In this document: positions 45,104 through 54,220 of the stretch, in pieces
Layout of the letters: each line of letters begins with the position of its first letter
Position numbering within the stretch: position 1 is the stretch's first letter
DNA from: Clostridia bacterium
GTDB taxonomy: Bacteria > Bacillota_A > Clostridia > Oscillospirales > CAG-272
Reading direction: 5' to 3'
Assembly (NCBI GenBank): GCA_017445115.1
Contig: JAFSUU010000019.1
Location: 124,001-188,000, forward strand
Length of the DNA: 64,000 bases
Notes under the pieces: model-generated
Told to the model about the DNA's origin: nothing
The model's database searches: none
Seen by the model: the letters and a program-made list of their open reading frames with translations, nothing else
Position numbers and translations under genes: made by a program

Positions 45104-45805
45104 ATGAAGCTGATAAACAAATTTTTAATTATTATGATCTCTGCGGCAGTTCTGTCGTCAGCATCATATCCTTGCAGGATAGTTAGCAAGATCGCCGCAG
45201 ATGACAAAGTCGTCGCTCTGACGTTTGACGACGGACCACACCCGAAATATACCGACGAGATCCTTGATATTCTTTCTGAGTACGGAGTGAAGGCAACTTT
45301 TTTCGTTATAGGCAAAAACGTTGAAGAACACCCGGAGATAATTCAAAGAGAAGTCAGAGAAGGTCACGAAATTGGCAATCACACTTTTGATCATTTTTAT
45401 ATGAATTCATTGAATGAATCGAGCATAGCAGATGAGATCAAAAAATGCGAATGCTCTGTTTTATCGGCAGGAGGCCCTAATACTAAACTGTTAAGACCTC
45501 CCGGAGGTATCTGCAGCACGAAACTCAAAAAGCAGTGTGCTGCTGCTGATTACAATGTCGTACTTTGGTCTGTTGATACGCGTGACTGGAAACGTCCGTC
45601 AGCAGATCATATCGTCAATTCGGTTTTGAACAATGTCTCATCCGGCGACATAATTCTTATGCACGACTATGTTTCCGGTAAATCAAACACGCCTGAAGCA
45701 TTGAAGCGTATAATCCCCGCTTTAATTGATGAAGGATACAATTTTGTGACCGTAAGCGAGCTAATTAATTTGGAAAAAATTGAAACAGAATACTTTTCAA
45801 AGTAA
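45104..45805 (+). CDS. Secreted polysaccharide deacetylase (NodB domain)
   Basis: The 233-residue product has a signal peptide (about 1-22) and a full NodB domain: LTFDDGPHPKYTDEIL, GNHTFDH, RPPGGICS, LWSVDTRDW and LMHDY near the end. All metal and catalytic residues are present, in contrast with the upstream pdaA. It probably deacetylates peptidoglycan. The ATG at 45104 lies five bases after the pdaA stop without a clear ribosome-binding site, suggesting coupling. Confidence 0.9.
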   Translation: MKLINKFLIIMISAAVLSSASYPCRIVSKIAADDKVVALTFDDGPHPKYTDEILDILSEYGVKATFFVIGKNVEEHPEIIQREVREGHEIGNHTFDHFYMNSLNESSIADEIKKCECSVLSAGGPNTKLLRPPGGICSTKLKKQCAAADYNVVLWSVDTRDWKRPSADHIVNSVLNNVSSGDIILMHDYVSGKSNTPEALKRIIPALIDEGYNFVTVSELINLEKIETEYFSK

Positions 45806-45835
45806 TATCATAAATTTGATCGAGGTGATATTACG

Positions 45836-47029
45836 ATGAAAACTAAAAAATCATTAATTGCTTTTCTGTCAGCTGTAATTTGCATTTCTTCGTTGATTTC
45901 AGCCGCTCTGCCGGTGTATTGTGCAAACGGGAGCGCGGTGATCTCCGCGGCAGCGGTAGAAGATCCTATGCCGTTCGATCTTGACTGCGCATCTGCAGTA
46001 TTGATGGATGCGGCAACCGGTACTGTTCTTTACAACAAAAACGGACTTGAACCGTTGCCGCCGGCTTCGGTGACAAAAATAATGACTCTTTTGCTTACAA
46101 TGGAAGCGATCGACTCGGGAAAACTTAAACTTGATGATAAAATACAGACGAGTGAATACGCTGCTTCAAAAGGCGGTTCTCAAGTCTATCTTGAACCCGG
46201 GGAAGATATGAGTGTCGAGGATCTGATAAAGTGTGTGGTGATCTCATCTGCGAACGATGCCGCCGTCACGCTTGCCGAAGCTGTCGCCGGAAGTGAAACT
46301 GCTTTCGTAGATCTTATGAACAAGAAAGCAGAAGATATGGGCATGAGCAACACGCATTTCGAAAATGCGACCGGACTTGACGATACTACGACAAATCACG
46401 TTACAAGCGCTGTCGATATCGCGGTAATGTCAAGAGAACTGCTGTCTCATCCGCTGATCCTTAAGTACTCGTCTATATGGATGGATTCGATCAGGAACGG
46501 TGAGTTCGGATTGACGAACACAAACAGACTGATCAGGTTCTACAGCGGCGCGACGGGCCTTAAAACGGGTTCGACTTCAAAAGCAAAATTCTGTATCAGC
46601 GCGACCGCTTGTAGAAACGGTCTCCATTTGATAGCCGTGATAATGGGCGCTCCTACGCGAGATATAAGAAACGAAGCTGCCAAGAAGCTGCTTGACTACG
46701 GCTTTGCAAATTATTCGTTATATACCGACGAAGACGGAGAGAGCGGTTCAATTCAGATAAAACACGGCGTAAAACAAAGCGCTGCCGTGAAGAGTGAAGT
46801 GTTTTCGGCTCTGCTGTCAAAAGGCGATTCCTCTAAAGTTAATACGAATGTTGTACTTGATGAAAGCGTAACAGCACCCGTAAAAGCAGGAGATATTGTC
46901 GGTAAAGTTGAATACACCGTAGAGGGAAGAGTAATCGGTTCAACAGACGTTATTATATCGGAAAACGTTGACAGGATCGGATTATTTGAAATTTTCAGAA
47001 GAATTGCCTCATATTTTACTATGTCATAA
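45836..47029 (+). CDS. dacF: D-alanyl-D-alanine carboxypeptidase (DacF type)
   Basis: A penicillin-binding DD-carboxypeptidase. The 397-residue product has a signal peptide, the SxxK motif in PPASVTKIMT near 81, SSANDA near 140, and KTGS near 242. A beta-rich C-terminal domain and a last hydrophobic or amphipathic helix (IGLFEIFRRIASYF) anchor it to the membrane. In Bacillus dacF precedes spoIIAA; here the spoIIA operon is about 6 kb away on the other strand, and dacF sits with the two deacetylases. CGAGGTGATA precedes the ATG. Confidence 0.93.
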   Translation: MKTKKSLIAFLSAVICISSLISAALPVYCANGSAVISAAAVEDPMPFDLDCASAVLMDAATGTVLYNKNGLEPLPPASVTKIMTLLLTMEAIDSGKLKLDDKIQTSEYAASKGGSQVYLEPGEDMSVEDLIKCVVISSANDAAVTLAEAVAGSETAFVDLMNKKAEDMGMSNTHFENATGLDDTTTNHVTSAVDIAVMSRELLSHPLILKYSSIWMDSIRNGEFGLTNTNRLIRFYSGATGLKTGSTSKAKFCISATACRNGLHLIAVIMGAPTRDIRNEAAKKLLDYGFANYSLYTDEDGESGSIQIKHGVKQSAAVKSEVFSALLSKGDSSKVNTNVVLDESVTAPVKAGDIVGKVEYTVEGRVIGSTDVIISENVDRIGLFEIFRRIASYFTMS

Positions 47030-47072
47030 TAATAAAATATTGTATAAAAATCAGGATTTTTCTAAAATCCGG

Positions 47073-47101
47073 TTGAATTTTGGATTTTAATGTTGTACAA
47101 T
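47073..47101 (+). promoter_or_regulatory. SigA-type promoter for pgi, flanked by GGATTTT repeats
   Basis: TTGAAT (47073-47078), 17 bases, TACAAT (47096-47101). AAAATCC (47064-47070) and GGATTTT (47082-47088) are inverted repeats around the -35; another GGATTTT lies at 47054-47060. They could form an operator. Confidence 0.65.
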
Positions 47102-47156
47102 ATTATTTGTTGTAAAATATTAAATTGAAATTCAAGCATCAGAAAGGCAATTATCA

Positions 47157-48497
47157 ATGGAAGTAAAACTTTCGGACAATTTTATTTGTGATTTTGTCTC
47201 CGAAGAAGAATTTAAGGCGATCGTTCCTGAAGTTGAGAACGCAAGATCCAAAGTCATCGAAGGAAACGGAGAAGGCAACGGATTTCTCGGATGGAGAGAT
47301 CTTCCGGTCAATTATGACGCTCTTGAGTTTGAGAGGATCCTTGCAGCTGCCGAAAGGATCAAAAGTATGTGCGACGTCTTTATCGTTATCGGTATAGGCG
47401 GATCATATCTCGGTTCCCGCGCCGCAATAGAATACGTAAAAAGTCCTTTTTATAATTCATTGAATAAAGACACACCGGACATTTATTTTATCGGCAATTC
47501 AATCAGTTCTTCCGCTATTACGGACCTTCTTAGGATCTGCGAAGGGCGTGATATATGTATCAACGTCGTCTCAAAATCCGGAACAACGACAGAGCCTGCC
47601 GTTGCTTTCAGAATATTCAGAGATCTGATGATCAATAAATACGGAAAAGAAGAAGCCGCGCGCCGTATCGTAGCAACAACAGACAAAGAGCGCGGTGCTC
47701 TCAAAGGACTTTCCGACAGAATGGGATATGAGACTTTTGTGATCCCGGATAACATCGGCGGCAGATACTCTGTTTTGACAGCCGTAGGTCTTCTCCCGCT
47801 CGCAGTAGCCGGCATCGACGTCAGAGAAATGCTCAAAGGCGCCGCTTCTGCAAGAGAAAAGTTTCTCTTTAACGAAGACGTTTATTCAAACGATTGCTTG
47901 AGATACGCGGCATACAGAAACATTCTTTACAGAAAAGGAAAAGTGACTGAGATACTCGTAACTTACGAGCCTGCGCTTCAGCTTTTCTGCGAATGGTGGA
48001 AGCAGTTATTCGGCGAGTCCGAAGGCAAAGACGGGAAAGGTCTTCTTCCCGATTCCGTTATATTCTCAACCGATCTTCATTCTCTCGGTCAGTACATACA
48101 GGAAGGTTTGCGCAATATATTCGAAACAGTTATTGATATTAAAAAATCTTCCAATACCGTTTACGTTCCGGATGATCCGGATAATGCCGACGGCTTGAAT
48201 TTCCTTTCCGGAAAAGAACTTGCATGGGTTAATGAATCCGCAATGACCGCAACGCTGTTTGCTCACAATGACGGCGGCGTTCCGAACCTTGTTATCGAAG
48301 TTGCAAACAGAAGCGAATTCACGTTCGGCTATCTCGTATACTTCTTTGAACTCGCTTGTGCGGTTTCCGGATATACTCTCGGTGTCAATCCCTTCAATCA
48401 GCCCGGTGTTGAAGCGTACAAATGCAATATGTTTGCGCTTCTCGGAAAACCCGGTTATGAAGATATGAGAGAATCCTTGAAAAAGAGAATGAACTGA
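47157..48497 (+). CDS. pgi: Glucose-6-phosphate isomerase
   Basis: Pgi interconverts glucose-6-phosphate and fructose-6-phosphate. The 446-residue product has [15 protein letters not shown] near 82, the phosphate-binding [10 protein letters not shown] near 140, [14 protein letters not shown] near 201, the catalytic glutamate region QYIQEGLRN and the C-terminal [12 protein letters not shown]. The length fits the Firmicute class. It is a single-gene unit with promoter and terminator. pfp at 54720 is the next glycolytic step. Confidence 0.97.
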   Translation: MEVKLSDNFICDFVSEEEFKAIVPEVENARSKVIEGNGEGNGFLGWRDLPVNYDALEFERILAAAERIKSMCDVFIVIGIGGSYLGSRAAIEYVKSPFYNSLNKDTPDIYFIGNSISSSAITDLLRICEGRDICINVVSKSGTTTEPAVAFRIFRDLMINKYGKEEAARRIVATTDKERGALKGLSDRMGYETFVIPDNIGGRYSVLTAVGLLPLAVAGIDVREMLKGAASAREKFLFNEDVYSNDCLRYAAYRNILYRKGKVTEILVTYEPALQLFCEWWKQLFGESEGKDGKGLLPDSVIFSTDLHSLGQYIQEGLRNIFETVIDIKKSSNTVYVPDDPDNADGLNFLSGKELAWVNESAMTATLFAHNDGGVPNLVIEVANRSEFTFGYLVYFFELACAVSGYTLGVNPFNQPGVEAYKCNMFALLGKPGYEDMRESLKKRMN

Positions 48498-48503
48498 ACT
48501 ATA

Positions 48504-48536
48504 ATTGTCGGAGCTTTTTCTCCGGCAATTTTTTTA
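48504..48536 (+). terminator. Intrinsic terminator after pgi
   Basis: ATTGTCGGAG and CTCCGGCAAT form a ten-pair stem (one G-T pair), followed by a run of T. Confidence 0.88.
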
Positions 48537-48550
48537 TTTTTCTTTTTGTC

Positions 48551-48579
48551 TTGAAATATTTAATAATTTATAGTATAAT
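48551..48579 (+). promoter_or_regulatory. SigA-type promoter for the orphan P-loop gene
   Basis: TTGAAA (48551-48556), 17 bases, TATAAT (48574-48579). Start expected near 48586. Confidence 0.8.
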
Positions 48580-48609
48580 GGTATCAGAAAATATTCTGCG
48601 GAGGTAGAA

Positions 48610-49017
48610 ATGCTTAAATTAATAATAGGTCTCAAGGGCACAGGCAAAACAAAAAATCTTATTGAACTTGTAAATTCAGCTATTGATACGACAGACGGCG
48701 ATGTGGTCTGCGTTGAAAAAGGAAATAAGCTCAGATTTGATATAAGGTATCAGTGCAGATTGATCGAAGCCGACGAATTCGGTATTGACAGCGCCGCTTC
48801 TCTCTACGGGTTTATAGCCGGTCTTCTTGCAAGCAACAATGACATTAAACATTTATTTATAGATTCAGCATTTAAGATCGCAGGCGAGGATATCGCTTCA
48901 TTTGATCCTATCCTCGACAAGATCGCACGTTTGATCGACGAGAGAAACATCGAGTGCGTCATCACTTCTTCCATTTCGGAAAATGATGCAACGCCGACAA
49001 TGAAAAAATATCTGTAA
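48610..49017 (+). CDS. Small P-loop ATP/GTP-binding protein of unknown function
   Basis: The 135-residue product opens with a Walker A motif, GLKGTGKTKNLIELV (about 7-21). Near 82-86 is HLFID, a plausible Walker B, and near 114-123 ECVITSSISE resembles a sensor strand. It has no membrane segment and no partner domain, so it is a minimal nucleotide-binding fold. I do not recognise a named family. It stands alone between terminators, with its own good promoter and GCGGAGGT ribosome-binding site, so it is probably expressed during growth. Confidence 0.8.
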   Translation: MLKLIIGLKGTGKTKNLIELVNSAIDTTDGDVVCVEKGNKLRFDIRYQCRLIEADEFGIDSAASLYGFIAGLLASNNDIKHLFIDSAFKIAGEDIASFDPILDKIARLIDERNIECVITSSISENDATPTMKKYL

Positions 49018-49027
49018 ACAGAAATGA

Positions 49028-49057
49028 ACAGGTCCGCGTTTGCGGACCTGTTTTTTT
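49028..49057 (+). terminator. Intrinsic terminator after the P-loop gene
   Basis: ACAGGTCCGC, GTTT, GCGGACCTGT is a perfect ten-pair stem followed by a run of T. The run reaches the stop codon of the convergent YibE/F gene. Confidence 0.9.
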
Positions 49058-50270
49058 ATTTTTCATTATTATTAAGCTTGTCAAGCATTTCCGAAAAATC
49101 GTCCGTGACTTCATTGCCTGACGTCTCAACACGGCTGAATTTTTCAAATCTCGAGTAGAAGATCGCGCTGATCGCCGAAGTAAGCGGCAGAGCGGAAAGA
49201 ATACCGAACGAGCCGACTATGATCTTCAGAAGCTCTACTATGATATTCTCTTTGTTGAACAGATTTGTCATAGAAAAGCTGTTGTTATAAATAATAAGCA
49301 GGACAGAGCAGAGAGAACTGCCGATATAAGCCAAAATCAGCGTGTTTGACATCGTTCCTATGATATCTCTGCTTATTGTTACACCGGATCTGAACAGCTC
49401 TCTGAACGAGGGCTTTTCGATCTTAGAGGCTACTTCGTGGAGAGCTGCCGCAATATTAACGGCAACGTCCATTACCGCTCCGATCGAACCGATCAGAATT
49501 CCCGCGAAAACGAGTGCTTTAAGGTCGATCGATCCTTCATTTATACCTTTAATATATATAGTGCATTCGTCGGTATATCCGGTCAGCTTTATTATTGCAT
49601 CAGTAACCACGGTGATTATCGCGGCAACGAGAACCCCGCCCATACAGCCGATCCCTGCAACCAGACTCATAAATGATATGCCGTTTACAATAACAAGCGT
49701 CATCGCAGTTATATAAAGGCATACGACGATTGTCCAGAAGTAAATATTACGCCCTCCGATGATCGCAGGTACAAGCACGAAGAAAACGGACGCTATAGTC
49801 AATGCAAGAGTAACGATAGTCTTTAAGCCTTTGGATCTACCGAATACTATTATCGCGGCGCAAAGAAGCACTGCAAGAACGATAACTGCATCGGATCGTA
49901 CGTATTCCGCAAATGACCATGAATTCTCATCGTTGATCCTTGACTGGTATACTATGATATTGTCACCGGTCTCAACCGGGTTTGAATTGTACATTGCTGC
50001 GGAGTCAATAACCTGCGTTGCGCTTATCGTGTCTCCCTTTCTTGAGCCGTTTTTGATAACAGCTGTGAATTTATACGTCGTCTGAGTATAACTGCTGTTT
50101 TCGTACGGCTTGTCAATGTCGATGCTGTCAATGCTCGTTATCTTTGCTTTGAAATACTCGCTCCCGTCGCCGTAGTTGAGGTCATACCCGTCTTTGACGG
50201 TAAAATAACCTGCGATGAGAAGCGAGGCTGCGATAACGACAGAAATTATATAAACAATTCTGTTTTTCAT
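49056..50270 (-). CDS. YibE/F family multipass membrane protein
   Basis: The 404-residue product has a signal-anchor helix (about 5-23), an extracytoplasmic beta-rich part of about 100 residues (with the KGDTISATQ motif), then about seven membrane helices with conserved small-residue motifs (GILIGSIGAVMDVAVNIAAALHE and SGVTISRDIIGTMSNTLILAYIG). This is the YibE/YibF layout, found as one chain or two genes in Firmicutes, with unknown transport role. The upstream gene on the same strand encodes a Gfo/Idh oxidoreductase. Confidence 0.9.
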   Translation of the reverse strand: MKNRIVYIISVVIAASLLIAGYFTVKDGYDLNYGDGSEYFKAKITSIDSIDIDKPYENSSYTQTTYKFTAVIKNGSRKGDTISATQVIDSAAMYNSNPVETGDNIIVYQSRINDENSWSFAEYVRSDAVIVLAVLLCAAIIVFGRSKGLKTIVTLALTIASVFFVLVPAIIGGRNIYFWTIVVCLYITAMTLVIVNGISFMSLVAGIGCMGGVLVAAIITVVTDAIIKLTGYTDECTIYIKGINEGSIDLKALVFAGILIGSIGAVMDVAVNIAAALHEVASKIEKPSFRELFRSGVTISRDIIGTMSNTLILAYIGSSLCSVLLIIYNNSFSMTNLFNKENIIVELLKIIVGSFGILSALPLTSAISAIFYSRFEKFSRVETSGNEVTDDFSEMLDKLNNNEK

Positions 50271-50290
50271 AGTCGACTGACTTTCGTCAT

Positions 50291-51616
50291 TTATTTTTTA
50301 AGTTCAAATTCCGTACCGAACTTCAGAAGCTGATTGCCGTTCTCCCACAGATATTTATGATTCTCATAGGTAGATGCCGGTATTTCATCGTGAGGCAGGG
50401 AAGTTCTCGGCAGAAGCTGGTCACCGGCGACCTCCGGCGTCGTGCATGCATTGTCGTTTCTCCAGGCGTCGCGCTCTTCTTTGTTCCTGAGATTAGGAAC
50501 TTTTACCGGAATATTTCCGTTCAGAACAGAGCGGTAAGCGAGGATACCGCAAATGCCCATATCAACTGCCTGGTAAACGTCAATGGCATATTTGCCGTCA
50601 GGTCTTCCGAGTATTTTTTCAATAAAGAAATGAGTAGCGTAGAAGTCTGAACCGCCGTGCGTTCCGAACTGAAGCGCCATTTCTTTTGCTATCGGAGGTT
50701 CGGGATAATAATCTTCCCATTCTCCTTTGCAGTATTCTTCGCCCTCTTTGTATACGTGCATGAGCTGTTCCGTATACGTCGCTTTGATACCGTTGCCCTC
50801 GAGTGTTCTCTCTTTATCCGGGAATCTCGCGGCTTCCATCATACCTTTCTGACCGTAGATCATATAGGTATAGCTTGCGGGTTCTCTCTTGAGGTCACCG
50901 TGTACGCTTCTTGCAATAGCGCCGTTGTCAAGAGTGATCATTTCAATACCGGCGCCTCTTGCTATTGCAGTCGATTTGTATTCCTGCGGGAGAGGACATT
51001 CAAAGCCGACTACTTGCACCGGGCGTCTGCCGGTTATCGTGAGCATCGGACCGATGGAATGTGTGCAGTAGAACGTCGCATACATTCTGTTTCTCCAGTG
51101 ATTGGGGTCACCGTACGTGATGGACGGCCAGATAGCAGTGCAGTCATGAATGTATTCGCCTTCTATGTACTGAACTTCGCCGATCTCACCTTTTTCATAT
51201 CTGAGCTGCATTTCAAACGCGTGTCTCATATAGCAGTAGTTCTCAGCATAAGCATATACCATGCCCGTCTGTTCCACGGTTTCGATCAGTTCTACCGCCT
51301 GAGCCATAGTCTCGCAGGGAAGAACTTCGGTCATAACGTGAAGCCCGGCTTTCATGCACCTGATAGCGTAAGTAGCATGCTCGTTTGCGTAATTTGCAAG
51401 AACCACAGCGTCCATATCATGTTTAATGAACTCTTCAAAATCAGTATAAAGCGCTACGTTGATCCCTTTTTCTTCCGCTTCTTTTCTGACCCTCTCGAGA
51501 AGAGGTTCATATTTGTCGCAAACCGCAACAAGTTCCGCGTCATTGTGCTTGAACAATACGTTGATCATCGTATGTCCGCGTGCTCCGCCGAACACGCCGA
51601 TTTTTAATTTTGCCAT
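50291..51616 (-). CDS. Gfo/Idh/MocA family oxidoreductase
   Basis: The 441-residue product has an N-terminal Rossmann fold (IGVFGGARGHTMINVLF, where the usual GxGxxG is altered to GGARG) and the family motif EVLPCETMAQAVEL, in place of EKP, near 99. The C-terminal alpha/beta domain holds YAENYCYMRHAFEM and GEYIHDC. Such enzymes oxidise or epimerise sugars, inositols and glycosides with NAD(P). The substrate is unknown. It has its own promoter in the region shared with alr. Confidence 0.88.
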   Translation of the reverse strand: MAKLKIGVFGGARGHTMINVLFKHNDAELVAVCDKYEPLLERVRKEAEEKGINVALYTDFEEFIKHDMDAVVLANYANEHATYAIRCMKAGLHVMTEVLPCETMAQAVELIETVEQTGMVYAYAENYCYMRHAFEMQLRYEKGEIGEVQYIEGEYIHDCTAIWPSITYGDPNHWRNRMYATFYCTHSIGPMLTITGRRPVQVVGFECPLPQEYKSTAIARGAGIEMITLDNGAIARSVHGDLKREPASYTYMIYGQKGMMEAARFPDKERTLEGNGIKATYTEQLMHVYKEGEEYCKGEWEDYYPEPPIAKEMALQFGTHGGSDFYATHFFIEKILGRPDGKYAIDVYQAVDMGICGILAYRSVLNGNIPVKVPNLRNKEERDAWRNDNACTTPEVAGDQLLPRTSLPHDEIPASTYENHKYLWENGNQLLKFGTEFELKK

Positions 51617-51651
51617 TGCAGTGCCTCGCTATTATTTTTGATTATAATAAA

Positions 51652-51680
51652 ATTATACTAAATATTGAACTCTTCTTCAA
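51652..51680 (-). promoter_or_regulatory. SigA-type promoter for the Gfo/Idh gene
   Basis: On the minus strand: TTGAAG (51680-51675), 17 bases, TATAAT (51657-51652). The -35 overlaps an ATTGAA-N6-TTCAAT inverted repeat. Confidence 0.75.
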
Positions 51681-51703
51681 TGTGCACTTATTACAAATTG
51701 AAG
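51664..51703. repeat. Cluster of TTGAA/TTCAA half-sites between the Gfo/Idh gene and alr
   Basis: ATTGAA (51664-51669) and TTCAAT (51676-51681) form an inverted repeat with a six-base gap. CTTCAAT (51675-51681) also pairs with ATTGAAG (51697-51703). The cluster overlaps the -35 of the minus-strand promoter, so it is a candidate operator. Confidence 0.4.
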
Positions 51704-51752
51704 CAAATTTATTGTTAATATTGTATATTTTCATAAAAATATTTTTTTGTTC

Positions 51753-51781
51753 TTCAAATAAAAAACAAATAGGTGTATAAT
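51753..51781 (+). promoter_or_regulatory. Probable SigA-type promoter for alr
   Basis: TTCAAA (51753-51758), 17 bases, TATAAT (51776-51781). The -35 is imperfect. Confidence 0.55.
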
Positions 51782-51811
51782 GAACGTGAATTATAAATTA
51801 TATGGTGAATT

Positions 51812-52996
51812 ATGTTGACGAATTATAATTTAAGGACATGGGCGGAAATAGACCTTGACGCAATAGAGAGCAATTTTACTTCGCTGGCGTCTCTTGTCCC
51901 CGAGAATACAATGAAGCTTGCAGTGGTAAAAGCAGATGCTTACGGCCACGGAGCCAAAAGAGTCGCACCTCTTCTCTCGGATAAAGTTGATTACTTCGGA
52001 GTTGCCCGGGCTGACGAGGCTGTTGAGCTTCGCCGCTCCGGCATTGTAAACACCAAGATCCTTATTCTCGGTCACACGGCTCCGTATCATTACTCCGTTC
52101 TGTTCAAGCACGATCTTATACCTTCGGTATACAATATTGAAGAAGCAAGACTTCTCAATGCCGACGCTGAAAAATACGGTCAGGTACTGAACGTACATAT
52201 CGCCGTTAATACCGGTATGAACAGAATAGGTTTTGAACCCGACGCTCTTTCCGTTTCATATATTGAAGAGATCTCAAAATATCAATTCTTAAGGATCGAC
52301 GGCATTTTCAGTCATTTTGCGGATGCCGACAACGGATATGACGGTTCTTTTACGGAAAAGCAATTACGAGTTTTTATTGATTTTACTTCCGAATTGAGTA
52401 AAAGAGGTATCAATATTCCCGTCAGACATTTGTTTAACAGCGCGGCTATAGTTTCTCTTCCTACCGAATTTGATATGGTCAGGGAAGGAATATGTATGTA
52501 CGGGCTTCCTCCTTCCGACTCTGTGAACCTTCAGAAGATCAACTCGCTGAAACAGGCGATGTCGCTTCGGTCTGAAGTAATACATATTCATGATATTGAT
52601 AAAGGCTCTGCGGTCAGTTACGGATGCCGGTTTGTAGCAGAGAAAAAAATGAAGATCGCAACGGTTTGCGCAGGGTATGCCGACGGACTTCCCAGGCTTT
52701 GCTCCGAACGCGGATACGTTCTTATAAACGGGAAGCGGTCAAAGATACTCGGTTCTGTCTGTATGGACCAGTTTATGTGCGATATAAGCGATATTGAGGA
52801 CGTTCGCATCGGATCTGTCGTCACAATATTCGGCTCAGATGGAGATGCATATATCGGAGCCGACGAGGTCGCGTCGTGGGCAGGTACTATCTCTTATGAG
52901 ATCCTGTGCGGAATATCCAAGAGAGTGCCGCGCGTTTATATTAAAGGCGGCGAGGTCGAATCAATCCACTACGGAATACCTCATGAAGAGTTTTAG
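51812..52996 (+). CDS. alr: Alanine racemase
   Basis: Alr makes D-alanine for peptidoglycan with PLP. The 394-residue product has the PLP lysine in VVKADAYGHGA near 38, the (alpha/beta)8 barrel with FSHFADAD and HLFNSAA, and the catalytic tyrosine in AGYADGLPR near 288, followed by GSVCMDQFMCDI. GGTGAA precedes the ATG. It is a single-gene unit converging on sigF. Confidence 0.96.
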   Translation: MLTNYNLRTWAEIDLDAIESNFTSLASLVPENTMKLAVVKADAYGHGAKRVAPLLSDKVDYFGVARADEAVELRRSGIVNTKILILGHTAPYHYSVLFKHDLIPSVYNIEEARLLNADAEKYGQVLNVHIAVNTGMNRIGFEPDALSVSYIEEISKYQFLRIDGIFSHFADADNGYDGSFTEKQLRVFIDFTSELSKRGINIPVRHLFNSAAIVSLPTEFDMVREGICMYGLPPSDSVNLQKINSLKQAMSLRSEVIHIHDIDKGSAVSYGCRFVAEKKMKIATVCAGYADGLPRLCSERGYVLINGKRSKILGSVCMDQFMCDISDIEDVRIGSVVTIFGSDGDAYIGADEVASWAGTISYEILCGISKRVPRVYIKGGEVESIHYGIPHEEF

Positions 52997-53001
52997 AAAA
53001 C

Positions 53002-53032
53002 AACAGCACGGGTATCTATTTCCCGTGCTGTT
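53002..53032. terminator. Shared hairpin between convergent alr and sigF
   Basis: AACAGCACGGG and CCCGTGCTGTT form an 11-pair stem with a nine-base loop. The T-run is broken on both sides. The right arm overlaps the sigF stop codon. Confidence 0.65.
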
Positions 53033-53762
53033 ATTCTTTCAGTTCATTTCGCAAGAAGTTAAAGATCTTTTTTTCCTCGCGCGATATTTTTACTTGCGTC
53101 AGTCCCAGCTTATTTGCCGTTTCCTGTTGAGACAATCCTTTGAAGTATCGAAGTAATACTATTTTTTTCCAAAGAGAACTCAGCTTGTTCAAAGATTCAT
53201 AGAGTGCCATCTTTTCGATTTCTTTTTCAAACGGACTTTCAGATACCGAAGACGTGTTTTCAACAGTCAACTCTTCGCTTTCACCTATTGTTGCAGACAG
53301 GGAAGATACCGGAGCTATTGCTTCGAGCGCGTCTGCTATTTCTTCCGCCGTCAGTCCCGTGATCTCCGAAATGTCCGAAATTCTCGGCTCTCTGCCGGTG
53401 TCGGCTGAAAAGCGCTCTTTTGCCCGCATTACTGCGTATCCGTTTTGCTTTCTCACTCTGCCGACTTTTATAAGACCGTCGTCCCGCAAGAATTTTTTGA
53501 TCTCGCCCGTTATCATCGGCACTGCGTAGGTCGAAAACACGTTTCCTCTTGAAACGTCAAAACTTCTGATAGCTTTTAACATTCCGATAAGACCTATCTG
53601 GATCAGGTCCTCAGTATCGCAGCCCCTTCCCGTGAAGCGTTTTGCTATAGCGGTAACAAGCGGATAGTTGTTTTTTATAAGCGTTTCGACCGCGGATTCA
53701 TCGCCGTTTACCGCTTTCTTCAGATTCAACTCGTTGTCTTTATATTTATATGAATTATCCAT
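53031..53762 (-). CDS. sigF: RNA polymerase sporulation sigma factor SigF
   Basis: SigF is the first forespore-specific sigma factor. The 243-residue product has region 2 (YPLVTAIAKRFTGRG, DLIQIGLIGMLKAI and FSTYAVPMITGEIKKFLRD), region 3 (REPRISDISEITGL) and region 4 (QQETANKLGLTQVKISREEKKI). SpoIIAB holds it inactive. It overlaps the spoIIAB stop by one base, as third gene of spoIIAA-spoIIAB-sigF. Confidence 0.97.
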   Translation of the reverse strand: MDNSYKYKDNELNLKKAVNGDESAVETLIKNNYPLVTAIAKRFTGRGCDTEDLIQIGLIGMLKAIRSFDVSRGNVFSTYAVPMITGEIKKFLRDDGLIKVGRVRKQNGYAVMRAKERFSADTGREPRISDISEITGLTAEEIADALEAIAPVSSLSATIGESEELTVENTSSVSESPFEKEIEKMALYESLNKLSSLWKKIVLLRYFKGLSQQETANKLGLTQVKISREEKKIFNFLRNELKE

Positions 53763-54220
53763 TATGTATTGATAGGATCCGACTCCGACAGTTTTCTTTT
53801 GAGCGTCACTTTAGTACCTTTGCCGGGCTTTGTTTTTACGCTCATCGCATCGGTAAACGACTCCATTATCATGAATCCCATCCCGCTTCTGTCACCGCTC
53901 GTATCAGTTGTGAAAAACGGTTTTTTCGCCTCTTCAAAATCGGCAATACCGCATCCTCTGTCCGATATTTCAACCGTTAGATTCATTTCGGAATCAACCA
54001 GGCATTTCATTCTTATTTCTCCGCGCACGTCTTTATATCCGTGCACTATACAGTTTGTCACAGCTTCCGATACAGCGCATTTCATATCGGCAATATCGGC
54101 GACAGTCGGATTTAGCTGGACCATAAATGCCGTGACAAATGCCCTGGCGAGTGATTCGTTTTGCGACAGAGACGGGAATGACAGCGCGGCTCTGTTTGTT
54201 ATCTCTCTTTTTCTTTTCAT
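53762..54220 (-). CDS. spoIIAB: Anti-sigma F factor SpoIIAB (serine kinase)
   Basis: SpoIIAB binds and inhibits SigF and phosphorylates SpoIIAA. The 152-residue product has the GHKL ATPase fold: N-box EAVTNCIVHGY near 50-60, G1 region ISDRGCGI near 90, and G2 GDRSGMGFMIMESF near 109. It overlaps spoIIAA by four bases. Confidence 0.96.
   Translation of the reverse strand: MKRKREITNRAALSFPSLSQNESLARAFVTAFMVQLNPTVADIADMKCAVSEAVTNCIVHGYKDVRGEIRMKCLVDSEMNLTVEISDRGCGIADFEEAKKPFFTTDTSGDRSGMGFMIMESFTDAMSVKTKPGKGTKVTLKRKLSESDPINT

Noticed and set aside
50657..51607. 316-codon plus-strand frame opposite the Gfo/Idh gene
   Set aside because: An antisense shadow of a clear family member, with no family motif of its own.
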